From positions 2,666,001-2,730,000 of the forward strand of contig JAHLEZ010000006.1 in NCBI GenBank assembly GCA_020726505.1: a stretch of DNA of 64,000 bases. Reading direction: 5' to 3'. The position numbers and the translations under genes are program-made. Positions 25,001 through 35,049 of this stretch are shown here, piece by piece. Source of the stretch: Leptodontidium sp. MPI-SDFR-AT-0119. Its lineage: Eukaryota; Ascomycota; Leotiomycetes; Helotiales; Leptodontidiaceae. Positions within the stretch are counted from its first letter, which is position 1. Each line of letters starts with the position of its first letter. The notes beneath the pieces were generated by a model. It saw only the letters and a program-made list of their open reading frames with translations. It was not told the origin of the DNA and did no database searches.

Positions 25001-26334
25001 GGGAGCACGGGAATGACCCTTCCGTCACCATCCAGTGGTATACCAACAAACCCGCCCGCCGATGCGCCACTACATACACTCATCCAGAACCAACCATCCA
25101 CCAATACGAATCCGACACAGCCGCTGAAATACTTTCTAAACGATGCAAACTGTTATGGTAGATTAGTGCGTGAGCTAACGCGGTTCGTGACAACGTGTAT
25201 GTCACCTAATAATCCAAATCAACATGTAAGTTCTCCTCCAAGCCTTCCAAACTCATGCTAATGCAACACAAGCTCCCCTCCGACGCTGAAATTCAAAACC
25301 AAGCCCGCTGGGTTGTCTACGACGACGACGACCCATGGAATCAAACAGCAGCCGACAACGCCGAATGGCTCATCCGCTTCAAACGAGACGTCGGACTCGC
25401 CTCCCCATCACTTGGTCCCGGTCTGCCCATATCCCACCCATCATGGCGCATCGCCTACGGTGGAACCGGGTTTGCCCCTCCCTTCCTCATGCCACAAGTT
25501 CTTCCCCCGCCCGAGAAATTCTCCTCCGACATCCCCGTGACAATGGACCACAAGACCTACAACATCAAAGCTAAGACCGCCCAGAAATTCGTCAAGGGTC
25601 TCACCGAACGCTGGCAGAAACCAGCACAAGTCTTCTGCTCTCGCGATCTCGAGAGTAAACTGAGCGAATACCTACAGGCGGAGTTGGCAGCTGGACATTT
25701 ACCATCTGACGACGAGTTGAGGGCTAAAGCGAGGAGTGTGCTCGGTATGGAGAAGACCGCTGCGGATGATGTCGAGCTTTTGATGAAATTCAAAGCTTTA
25801 CATGGGATTACAGCTGATTGTATTGGACACCTTGGAGACCAAATCCCTATGCCTCTTATTGACGATTCGCTCCTCGCGGAGTTCGATCATGAGTTGAATG
25901 GTATGGATTTGAGCAATATGGACTTTACTGTCTCGGGACCAGGGACGGGCTCGAATTCCAATTCGAATTCTGGCTCTAGTGGATCCAGCCCGGAGTTCTT
26001 CATGCAGCAAACACAGGGACAGTCTCAATCGCAACCGCAATCTCAATCCCAAATGCCTCGGAGCAAAGGCGATGGCCCAGCAATCGACTACGCAGAACTC
26101 TACCGTGTCCACGCTGCCACGGCGTCTCCTTTAAGAAGACGAGCAAGCGCCAAGATGGCTGCTCGATCTGGTTTTGGCGTTCCGGCACCTGGTGCAAGTG
26201 GAAGTACGGGATTGGGTGTCTCGCCGCCTAGGACCACGACTGCGCTTTCGGGGGGTATGACGGCGTTTGATAGTAGTCTTGGTGGGCTGAATGAGATGGA
26301 GGAGATGGGGGAAAGTAATGAGTTCTTGTTGTGA
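22063..26334 (+). CDS. Large homeodomain / C2H2 / Zn2Cys6-like transcription factor
   Basis: Three exons (22063-24001, 24051-25225, 25273-26334; introns 49 and 47 bp) give 1391 residues. An ATG at 22087 (MDEFFNFDDAA) is an equally good start. Order: acidic N terminus; two tandem clusters with exact spacing C-X2-C-X6-C-X11-C-X2-C-X6-C near residues 117-147 and 184-214 (CSYC...CTGC; CEHC...CMNC); a TALE/KN homeodomain near 284-337 (NKTQITNWLANARRR); a Ser-rich and poly-Arg stretch; a C2H2 finger near 481-503 (FQCTFCTETF) and a second incomplete finger region near 597-618; then five copies of a module with core PSDxELxxxAR...DDxWNQTAxD. It must act as a nuclear DNA-binding regulator. Target genes are unknown. 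A long C/T-rich leader precedes it. Confidence 0.85.
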
Positions 26335-26900
26335 AGCTTGACAATGGGATATATTCCATAGAGGATTTTCTGAGTATTACATCTCCTTGGACCTTTCTGT
26401 TTTGTTTTTCTCATTCGGATTTGGGCTTTGCACTTTGTCCAGGGTCGCACTTGATGAAATCGGGAAGGGAAAGAAAAGGGGAGAAAAACGAAACACAATA
26501 CAGACGGGTTTAATTTATGACGGGATGGGTTTTAAAGGATTTGAGAGTGAGAGGGGGGCGTTACATATTTTCATGTTTTGTTTTTGTTTTTTGTTCAACA
26601 GATCTGTGGAGTTCAACTCTCCACTGGACTGGTTAAAAGATATGGAAAATCTTGGAGATATAATGCGATGGATACATTCTTGAATGAAAAACTAATTTAA
26701 TGTGAACGCGCCTGTTTCTGAGTGTGTAGTCATTGCCATTGCGAGAGTTTAAAATGCTACGCATCCGATCATATCCCATCCATGCCATCTCACCCTATCT
26801 CACAGACTCAAATTCCAATCTTCCCATCTCATTTCCCACTGTTCCCGTTCATATATCGCACTCTCACCCCAACAATAACACACACTCCTCAAGCCTTAAA
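26335..26900. other. 3' flanks of two convergent genes
   Basis: Between the homeobox gene (plus) and the DUF1349 gene (minus). T-rich tracts near 26395 and 26570 may be part of 3' ends. No gene is seen. Confidence 0.5.
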
Positions 26901-27788
26901 CTAATCCTCAAGCTCCAACTCCCAATCCTTAAACTCCACAGTCAACGCACCAGTCTTATCCCTCCCCTCGAGAATAGGCGTCGCAGCGAAGATTCCAACC
27001 CATGCCTCGCGATCGGGTGAGCCGCCGTTGCCTTCGGGACTTAGTATCCATCTACGTATGTCAGTTTGATTCATTCACAAACAAGTGCAGTAATATCCCA
27101 CGTCATCTAGTATTTCAAAAGAAGCAGAAAAAGAAGGGTAAGAAGAGACCAAAAGAAAGTAGGAACAAGAGAAAAAAAAGGAAGAAGAAAAGACCCACGG
27201 ATTCTCCCTCAACGGAATCCTCTTCCCATCCCCCTCAACCACATAAATCCACAACGTCCCCTCCGTCCTATTCCTCTCCATCTCCAACGTAACCGTCTTC
27301 TTTCCTTCTTCTTCTCCCTCACCCTCACCCTCACTATCCACAATCCCCGCACTCGTCAAACTCCAATCAGCCCACCGATCACACCCAACGGTACTAACCC
27401 ACGCCCGTCCCTCCACGAACTCAACGCCCGTCTTCACCCATTTACTCGTCTCCGCTATCCCCCCTTCCTTCCCCTCACCCTCTCCCTCACGAGGCAAAAC
27501 CAAAACCAAACCCCCCTGATCGTACAAGACCTCCCACCGTGCCGCGAACGTGACTCGACACCGTCTAAACTTACTCAGAGGAATAGACTTGTAGATCAGA
27601 GGCGCGTTGAAGGTTGAGATCGCGCCGTGGGGGTTGCTGGTTTGGTTAGAGGGTTTGCGCCATATATCTGTGGCGTGGGAGGGGGAGGGGGTGAGTGTGA
27701 ATGAGGTGCTGCTTGGGGTGGGAGGGGGGGCGGAGGGGGAGGAGGGGGGGAAGGTTTGGAAAGGGATTTGTTTTGAGGTTGTGGACAT
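26901..27788 (-). CDS. DUF1349-family protein (concanavalin-like fold)
   Basis: Two exons (27788-27199 and 27051-26901; a 147-bp purine/pyrimidine-skewed intron with donor GTGGGT) give 246 residues. After a Pro/Ser-rich N terminus (residues 1-45) the domain shows WEVLYDQGGLVLVLP, KWVKTGVEFVEG, STVGCDRWADWSL and, after the splice, EAWVGIFAATP and a final LTVEFKDWELE. These are hallmarks of DUF1349, a jelly-roll family whose yeast relatives are called regulation-of-enolase-like proteins. No signal peptide, so probably cytosolic. An acidic Glu/Gly insert sits near residue 150. The biochemical role is unknown. Confidence 0.87.
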
Positions 27789-29056
27789 TTTTTGGTTGTG
27801 AGAATAGAATGTAAGAAGTGTTGAGTGGTGGTAAGGTAGGTAGGTTGGTAGGTATCTTAGGTGGGGGGTGGGGGGTTGGAAGGAGGTGTGATGAATGTAT
27901 GGTATATTTGTGTTGACTTGTGAGAGAGAGGGAAAGGTGGTCTTATAGTGTGCTGCTGGATGAGGACTCACAACAAGAGAATGAGAATACGAACAAGAAT
28001 ACCGTACAGCAATTGGTTACTGATTGGTGATTAAGATATGGATTTAGGATAATAAGGCACAGTACCTTGGCGGGGGTAATTCTCGCTGGTGCATGTGTGA
28101 CGTGACTGACCGAGAAGTGGGGTGGTGGGGTATGATTGATATGTCGAGGCGGGTTTCGCTTCGCCGGAGAAGAATTTGGCCCGCCTCGACATATTATCTG
28201 CGGTATGAATAAATAAGAGCCCTGTCTAAAGCCCATAAAACATTTCAGAACATCAAACTTTAAGGAACAGCCCAGGGTTTGAGCAAACCTTGCCTTTATC
28301 TTTAGAGTGAATTGTCATATGGCATTCCTAGCATATTAGCTCACTTCACCGGACACGAAATTTAGCTGCTTCGAAGGCAGGTAGTGGGTCCGTTGCTTTT
28401 CGTTATGAACACTCGAAGTACCTAAAGGCCTCTGGGGCTTCGAATTTTAGTTTAGACGACGCAGTACAAATGTGCACAGAAAAACAGTAACGGAATACAA
28501 AGTGACTTCCAGACTTGGCTAAGAAGACATTTGAATTTGAATAGGAATCATAGAAGAGGACTCAGGTATGTACTTAGGGAATCAGTCATGTCCTGGGACG
28601 GGTAAGATCAATACCTGATATCCCTATTCTAGACCAAACCCTAGAGAAATAACTGGCTAAGCGAATCTTACTGTAATAGGTAAGTCGAGTAAAGTAACTT
28701 TCTTAAGTAACTGATTTGTCCGTCGCAGAGTAGTATGGCCGGATTGAATCCTGTCGGTTCCGTGGGATCTCTCCTTCCCCGGGTACCCGCGGCCCACTCT
28801 GCTATCATTATTGGCTTGGGGGATCCACTCCAATTCTGTCTCTTCGACATATTCTCCCATTACATGGCTTGCGATTTCTGATATATTAATTGTGAAGCTA
28901 CGCCGCGTACAATGTAGTCCTCATAAACAATGTTTTACTAACCACCCCGAAGGATTCATGGGCTGCATACTCTCGTGTCTAACCACCGCGAACATAATGG
29001 TCCTTCTTGCCTCTCGTATCACAAGAGCAAGAAAAATCATACATGTCATACCCGGC
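27789..29056. other. Intergenic
   Basis: Upstream region of the DUF1349 gene, the hairpin at 28139 and unassigned sequence to 29056. No gene is supported. Confidence 0.5.
28139..28194. repeat. Perfect 15-bp inverted repeat (hairpin)
   Basis: ATATGTCGAGGCGGG at 28139-28153 is exactly mirrored by CCCGCCTCGACATAT at 28180-28194, separated by 26 bases that include TTCGCTTCGCCGG. It lies about 350 bp upstream of the DUF1349 start. It could be a cruciform, a regulator site or the ends of a tiny deleted element. Confidence 0.8.
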
Positions 29057-29377
29057 CTAATTCCAATGTCCATTATTATTCCAATTCCAATTCCCACCAG
29101 CTGAACCATTCCCATTCCCGTTCCCATTACTATTCCCAGCATTTTGGCTACCTCCCCGCTGCATCCCCCTCCGTCCAGCCTCAAGAGTCTGTATTCTCGC
29201 CAATGTGTTATCGGCTTTAAAGTCAACCGTGTGCCACAGGTAATCCTCGGCAGCCACGAGCCTTTTCTTTATTTCCTCAGTAGTGACCAGAGCGGCCTGG
29301 AGCTGCTTTTGGAGGTTGAATATTTGATCTTGGAGGTAAGCGTTTGTGGCCACTGGGGGGCCCCTGGAGGGGTACAT
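29057..29377 (-). CDS. Small coiled-coil protein with Asn/Gly-rich tail
   Basis: A 106-residue frame from a true ATG (MYPSRGPPVATNAYLQDQI). Residues about 14-70 have heptad spacing of Leu/Ile/Val (FNLQKQLQAALVTTEEIKKR) typical of a coiled coil, followed by a low-complexity NGNGNGNGSAGGNWNWNNNG tail. No family was recognised. Coding potential rests on the amphipathic helix; additional upstream exons cannot be excluded. Confidence 0.4.
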   Translation of the reverse strand: MYPSRGPPVATNAYLQDQIFNLQKQLQAALVTTEEIKKRLVAAEDYLWHTVDFKADNTLARIQTLEAGRRGMQRGGSQNAGNSNGNGNGNGSAGGNWNWNNNGHWN

Positions 29378-30586
29378 TTCTGTTGGGTCGAGTGTTGTAT
29401 CGCGTCTTGGACTTTCTTCTTGACTGCTTTGATTGGGTTTTGTGTTGAGATGACAGATGGGTTGCAGATGTTGGTTTTGGGAGGAAGTTGTTGTTAGAGA
29501 GAGGGTGATGATGGCTTGAGAGAGTTATAGAGTTATATCTCTGGTTTAGCTTGTTGGGCGTGGTTTCGAAAGTAACGTGAAGATGAAAAGTCTCGCTATT
29601 TGTACTCGTGGTCCGATAGTTGGGCTGAGAAACTTTCACGGCATCTCATTGTGCCTGAATCACCTCAATTTATTCTTACAGTTCACGATTCAAATGCTAC
29701 ATGCTTTTTTCTAAACAGGTTAGGATCATAAGGCTGGATCTTGAAGTTCTGCCTTAAGTTTTATTGAATCACCTTATATCGTTGACTTATCCTCCAAAAT
29801 CTCGCAAGTTTTGAGGAAGTATTCAATAGTTCCTATCTATAGCTAACTCGTACACTTCTGTGAGTCGTGTTGCGAAGGAATTGGACTCTTGAGTCATCAC
29901 TTCTCAATGAAATTCCTTGAACTTTTGTGCTCCTCAAACCCTCCTCACCCCTCTACGAACCAACCCATCCAGGACTTTCCATGAAGTTTGCCTTCTATCT
30001 TCGCCTTTTACTCCTTTTTCAACGCCCTCTCCTTGGTTAACTCCTTAGACTTCAACATGTGTTCTATTATTTCCTCCTGAATCGTTTCCAAGACTTCGAT
30101 ACGTTTGTATGTTTCGCCAACTTCTCTTGACAGGTTGTAGATTCAGGTTTGTAGATCAGTGATGGGTGTGACAGGCTCGGCAATGTTTATATTGCTGATT
30201 CGGAACGGATCCAACATGCCAGGCGTTATAGACCCGGGATTGTGCATATTCTCTATTGTTCGATGCCTACCTCGCTTGTCTGGGATCTTCAGGGGAGAGA
30301 GCTGCCTGTTCTTCGCAGTTCGTACTCGTTGGAGCTGTTTTGTTGACGACCTGAACTTTGCGTTCTTTCTTCTTCAAGGAGGCATGAAGTGAAAGTATTT
30401 ATGCTTACTGCTTACTGCACACCAGGAAAGCTAGTCATCCGAATTGGAGAATGACAGCCACCTAAGCGAGAATCAGAACTTCGAGAATGAAAACATAAAA
30501 TTTTGGACTTTCCATACCAGCACAGAGTTCCCCAAGACGAAAGCAACTGCAAGATCCGCATCCTTGGATTACGCCCATTGGAGCTC
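29378..30586. other. Intergenic
   Basis: No supported gene; open frames of 70-120 codons overlap on both strands without motifs. Confidence 0.45.
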
Positions 30587-30973
30587 TCAATCCCATTCGA
30601 TTCGTCCAACCTCGCCTTCTCTATCCATAATAGCATTCAAAACAGCCCCTGTTCTCCTCTGAAATTCATCCAGAGTCTCGGCTTTAACATGAATACTCTC
30701 CTCACCTCTCGTCTTCCACAAATCCCCCTTAAGACCGACAGCTATCTTCTCCGCCCCCTCACACTCAACGACTTGCTTACACCCCCCACAAATCATCTCA
30801 AAGCTCAATAAGTCCCAAGCTTTGTCAACAAATTTCACCCAGTGAGAGGCAAACTCTCCTCGCTTCGCTTCGCTGGAACTCGCATCGAAGAAGTCGCTCT
30901 TCACAACATGGAACCGTTCTGATAGGGCTAGCAGATCTCGAATGATTTCTCCTTCTTTTCTGCGGAAAGTTCG
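30587..30973 (-). other. In-frame open extension after the stop of the upstream gene
   Basis: Directly after the TGA at 30976-30974 the same frame stays open for 128 more codons and looks strongly coding: RKEGEIIRDLLALSERFHVV, then HWVKFVDKAWDLL, CGGCKQVVECEG and FQRRTGAVLNAIMDREG. It has no ATG near its beginning. A TTTCCGCAG acceptor 17 bases after the TGA suggests an intron could remove the stop; the alternatives are UGA read-through or an independent gene. Confidence 0.45.
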
Positions 30974-31897
30974 TCATAGTGGAGGAAGAGACGATTCGGT
31001 TGAGGAAGAAGATGGCACGCTGAGTCTGGATCGAGACCAGTTTGCACTTTGAGCTGCACTGAGGGATTGCGAGCGAGGCTTTGGTGGTCCAGTCTTGCCA
31101 AAACTGTCATCTGGTGATTCTTCTGGATGCACCTCATTCTCCTGCTGCGTTGCACCACTGCCTGGTCTGGAGCCCGGACGGGAGGTATATGGACTCTTGT
31201 ATTCTCTGCCCCTCTGGCCGAAATGCTCTGGGAGACCGAGGATTTTGTTTCCAGGAGGTTGGAGGTTCTGCACATTTGGTGAGACACGGGGGCCCGCAGA
31301 TGTTATACCCAACTGTTGATTGACAGCTGGTGGAATGGGATGCCGGAAGTTGAAAGCCGGGGGTGTTCCAGTGGCACCGTCTGCTCGTGTCCTGGCAGAG
31401 AATGAGTGGCGCGTGAGTGGCTTTCGAGGACCACTCGAACGTGGGGGAGGATCCATATCACCAGGCTTTGTACTGACACTTGGAGGCTGCTCATTACTTT
31501 GCAGTTGTTGTATAGCTTTCCTTCCCTGCATCCGAGACTCCATCTGCAGCAACTCTTTTTTCTGCGCTCTCATCCGAGAACGACCCTCCTCATCTTTCTC
31601 GAGAAATTTAACAAACGATTCGGTAGTCTCTTCTGTCTCCTCTTCGCTGGAGTCTTCGTCGAGCAGGGCTCTTGCGGCAGAGCCAACGGGAGGCAAGTTG
31701 AAGGGTGCGTGTGAGCCTGGTGGTTGTGATTTTTCTGCCTGTCCTGCACTTGGGCTTTCTGATGGAAGGAATGAACTCCTTGAACGCTGCTCCTGGACTA
31801 GCCGTTCTGTTCTTGTTCTAGAGCTTGAGCGCCCTCGAGAAGGTTTGAGTGGATATTCGGGTGCATTGCCGTCCTCGTGTGGAGAGGTCGACGACAT
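30974..31897 (-). CDS. Disordered Ser/Pro/Arg-rich protein, family unknown
   Basis: From the ATG at 31897 (MSSTSPHEDGNAPEYPLK) to TGA at 30974 there are 307 residues. Composition is Ser, Pro, Arg, Glu with an acidic patch (LLDEDSSEEETEETTESF) followed by a helical region (FVKFLEKDEEGRSRMRAQKK) near residue 120, and no transmembrane segment or known domain. The acidic-helix combination suggests a scaffold or nuclear protein, but that is only inference. The reading frame continues beyond the stop (see 30587-30973), so the annotated C terminus may be incomplete. Confidence 0.55.
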   Translation of the reverse strand: MSSTSPHEDGNAPEYPLKPSRGRSSSRTRTERLVQEQRSRSSFLPSESPSAGQAEKSQPPGSHAPFNLPPVGSAARALLDEDSSEEETEETTESFVKFLEKDEEGRSRMRAQKKELLQMESRMQGRKAIQQLQSNEQPPSVSTKPGDMDPPPRSSGPRKPLTRHSFSARTRADGATGTPPAFNFRHPIPPAVNQQLGITSAGPRVSPNVQNLQPPGNKILGLPEHFGQRGREYKSPYTSRPGSRPGSGATQQENEVHPEESPDDSFGKTGPPKPRSQSLSAAQSANWSRSRLSVPSSSSTESSLPPL

Positions 31898-32373
31898 TGC
31901 GAGTGCTCTGGACACTAGGTCAGATGGTGAGGAATTTCAATCGAATTCCGTAGGGAGGATTCAGGGAGTATATGTACGTAAGGCGAGGAAAAATATCCCA
32001 TTCCCAGTCCAGCTAAAACATACCAGAATCTTCTCTTTTTCAAAGCAATTTTCTCCTTTGAAGGAAACTCGCAGATTTGAGAGGTTTCGAACAGGATAAT
32101 CGTTGAATAAACAAAGCTTCATAGTGTGCAGAGTATTTTTGAACGGTGAGCATGGATTCTTTGAGATATTCTGCAGAGATCAAGAAGCTTCCTTCTTGGA
32201 GAAAGGCACCTCTGAATCAACCTGCCGGAGAAAATACCTTGCCTTCTTTGAACACCACACTACTTACAAAACAAGCTCATGCACTCAGCAACACGAGAGC
32301 AAACATCCCACGCTGTTCAGAGCACCTCTACATTTGCCGTGGTCGGAAATGATGCAGATCCTTTCAAAACCCT
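31898..32373. other. Intergenic
   Basis: Upstream region of the disordered protein gene and 3' flank of the NTF2-like gene. No gene is seen. Confidence 0.5.
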
Positions 32374-33165
32374 TTAGATGCTTTTCTTGACACCATTGAT
32401 CTGATTCGCATGTCTCTGCTCAATCCACGTCACCGGCGCTAGCAACAAAGCCCCTAAGATGCACAATCCCGTAGCAAACAACTGCCACAGCCAGATGATG
32501 CTAGCTCCACCTGGCCAAAAGAACTTCACCAACTCGTTGGTCTGATACAGGTCCTCTTGAGACTTGATGTAGTATTTTCCATCATGCTCCGAGTGGACGA
32601 GCTTCAATTTCGTCGTGAGTCGGACATCGGACTTGTAGAATGGGACGAAGAAGAGGGAGAAGATCTGTCTAATTTCAACGAAGAGGATGGAAGATTTCTG
32701 ATTGAATTCTTTATTTGCAAAATAAGCCTTAGCGGTCCTAGAACGGTGGAGGGGAAGGAACCCACCATCACATTCTACATCGAGAACGATTCGTGGGGAA
32801 AGTATTTTGTACCACCGGTATATCATCCAGATCACCCACCTCGAATTGATCTCCCCAACAAAGGGCAGGTTGAAATGAGAGAAGCTGGGAACTCGGCAGA
32901 GAGGGTGGATGAAGGCGGCATCTGGGAGGAAGTAGGCGTCGAGTGCATCTTTCTGGTCTGCCGGAGATCCCTCAGTGAGGAGGTGGATAACATGGGATAT
33001 TTGGCGTTCTGTGAGAAAATCTTATTAGCTACTTTATTTCGGTTGAAAAGGTACATGTCGCGGTGGAAGACGGGGAGGATGATTGTTGACAGCTCGAGTG
33101 TCTGCCTTCAACCCCTCTCAATCCAACAAAGACTGGAATGTGGGCTACTGACTTGGATGATCCAT
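32374..33165 (-). CDS. SigF-like NTF2-like family protein with C-terminal membrane helix
   Basis: Three exons (33165-33153, 33008-32766, 32708-32374) give 196 residues; the first exon encodes only MDHP plus one base. The reading includes LLTEGSPADQKDALDAYFLP, FIHPLCRVPSF, RWVIWMIYRWYKILSPRI, EIRQIFSLFFVPFYKSDV, GKYYIKSQEDLYQTNELVKF and a final hydrophobic helix WLWQLFATGLCILGALLLAP. This matches the fungal family often labelled SigF-like NTF2-like. An NTF2 fold usually binds a small lipophilic ligand; the C-terminal helix anchors it in a membrane. Substrate and pathway are unknown. The 57-bp intron 2 restores the family pattern exactly, which supports the model. Confidence 0.8.
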
Positions 33166-33827
33166 TCTGTCGGTCTTGGGGGACAATTTTGAGAACTTGA
33201 TATTGTGAAGGTTTGAAGATGTCGAAGATGTCGAAGATGGAAGCTCCAGGATTAAAGTTGGGCCAACCGGGATGTAAATAAGGTTTGCGCCAATGATGTC
33301 ACTGAAAACAAGCTTATTTTCATGTGAAAGCCAGCAACTACTCACACTAGTTCCTTCAGGGGTAACAACAACAACAAAACCTCGCTACCAAGTGAGGTGA
33401 GGATGGAATCCTCAGACAAGGGGATAACTCGCCCTCTTAAATGTATCTCGGTGTTGCACTTCAATCCTAACATTGTCATGCAACGTCAATGTTACACAAT
33501 ACCTCGGATCCTTCGCAGCATGTGATAGTCTGCTGCCTGAAAAGGTTGTGCTATTCACTCGTTCTTTAATGGCTACCAGGTATGTCGCAGCACTTCCATA
33601 CCGCATGAATGTCATGTCTCGTGTTGTCACTTTCTTAGGTATGTATTAAACCTTGCCTTCCGAGATGACCAAACTACTGAAATGAGGTGACGATTTGTGC
33701 TTCCGAGAGCGCGGCTTATGAGGAATTCCAGTGATATGCAGCTTCAAATTCAGAGGTATTCTTTATCTCTAGGTATGAACTACAAACTACTTGATGCAAC
33801 TGGGAGGCAGAAAACTTTTCAAGCCTC
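33166..33827. other. Intergenic
   Basis: NTF2-like gene upstream region (GATGTCGAA repeats near 33218) and the left flank of the F-box/LRR relic. No intact gene. Confidence 0.45.
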
Positions 33828-34687
33828 GCTTAAATATTCATGGCGCAGACTCCCTTCAGAGAACCGCTCGTTCGGGCGTGGTCCGTACAAAACGCTTGTA
33901 AGGTTGGCACGGGAACAAGTAGTCAGCATTCTCAGCCTCCATCTTCTTCCCACGTTGGGTCCTATTCCACGATCAAACTGCTCGTAGGTAACACCAAAGA
34001 GCCGTCTCCGCAACTGGGGTCCTAGAATGCGCCTACTAGTCGGAGGACGAGGGAGAACCACTCGTATGGCTAGATATATTCCGGGCGAGATAGTTTACAC
34101 TTCGTCAATCTCAAATAGAGCTGAATGTGCTAGTTAAGCTCCTGCAAAGTTTTCCAGCACTAGAATACTTATACTACGAAAATGAAACCGCAGGGGAAGT
34201 TGTTTTCGAGCCGGAACGGGTACTAGAAGCCATCAGTTATTCGAAACCAACGCTCGAGGACCTCACTCTCATCAATTCATGGAGTCAAGATTGGAGCAAC
34301 TCGGGTTTAGAGAACCGTCCAATCGGCTCACTCGCTGGTTTTGGGAAGCTCAAAAGAATCAAAATGACCTTCTCACTCTTGGTATATCGGTCCGACACAC
34401 ATCACACCCCAGTCAACCATCATCAAATAGAAAAGAATAACCTTCTTCTCTTACCACAGAGTCTTGAGTCGTTGACCTTGAAGGGCTGTGACGAAAAAGC
34501 GGTGTTTGCCATCTTCGGAATGGTCTCTCACAAACGTACACATCTTTCACACCTTCAGCCACTAGATCTGGAATGGGAGAACATGGTCTATCCAGATGCA
34601 CTTCGGACTTCGCCGAGAGGCCAGGAAGGTCTTCGTTCCCCAAGACCGGCCAAGGCCACAATGAAGATTCCCCTAAAGATAATTTAA
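33828..34687 (+). pseudogene. F-box/LRR-type protein remnant
   Basis: Plus-strand sequence shows leucine-rich repeat fragments: LSLHLLPTLGPIP near 33930, then WLDIFRAR followed by an in-frame TAG at 34091-34093, then QIELNVLVKLLQSFPALEYL, LEAISYSKPTLEDLTLINSW and LLLLPQSLESLTLKGC up to a stop at 34687. The arrangement is that of the C-terminal LRR part of fungal F-box proteins. The F-box itself and a start codon were not found, and frames change near 34000. Most likely a degraded gene; an intron around the TAG is less likely. Confidence 0.55.
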
Positions 34688-35049
34688 ACAGTAAGTAGAT
34701 GTTCAGTCAATCTTTTTTCTCCCATTTATTGGGGGGGGTTTAGGTACTTACCTGCATCCTTGACGACTCATAGCCCGTTGTCCTGCTTGGACGGGATAGG
34801 AAAAGGGACAGTTCAGCCGACCCGGTTACAAGAATCTATTCGGAAGAAAAGAAATCAGAAGTCTAACTTTATAAGAATTACAGCATGATCTTCTAATCGG
34901 ACGCAGCTGTCCTCAACCACGAATGGCAAGTCTTGATCCATGAGATAGGAAGATTGCAACAGAAATATAAGTTCACTACTGGCAATAACTCCCAAAACAA
35001 TATATACTTCACTGGCGATCAAAGCGACCTCGAAGGCTCTCAAATCTAA
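34688..35049. other. Intergenic, 3' flank of the acyl-CoA dehydrogenase
   Basis: Short spacer with a TTGGGGGGGG run at 34730. No gene. Confidence 0.5.

Noticed and set aside
29340..29372. GC-rich palindrome GGGGGGCCCCTGG
   Set aside because: Lies in a plausible coding stretch (PSRGPPVA) and does not match the 43-bp repeat well enough to be another copy.
31320..32099. 259-codon plus-strand open frame opposite the disordered Ser/Pro protein
   Set aside because: Composition and position are those of an antisense shadow and it has no domain; the minus-strand protein has the more natural acidic and helical segments.
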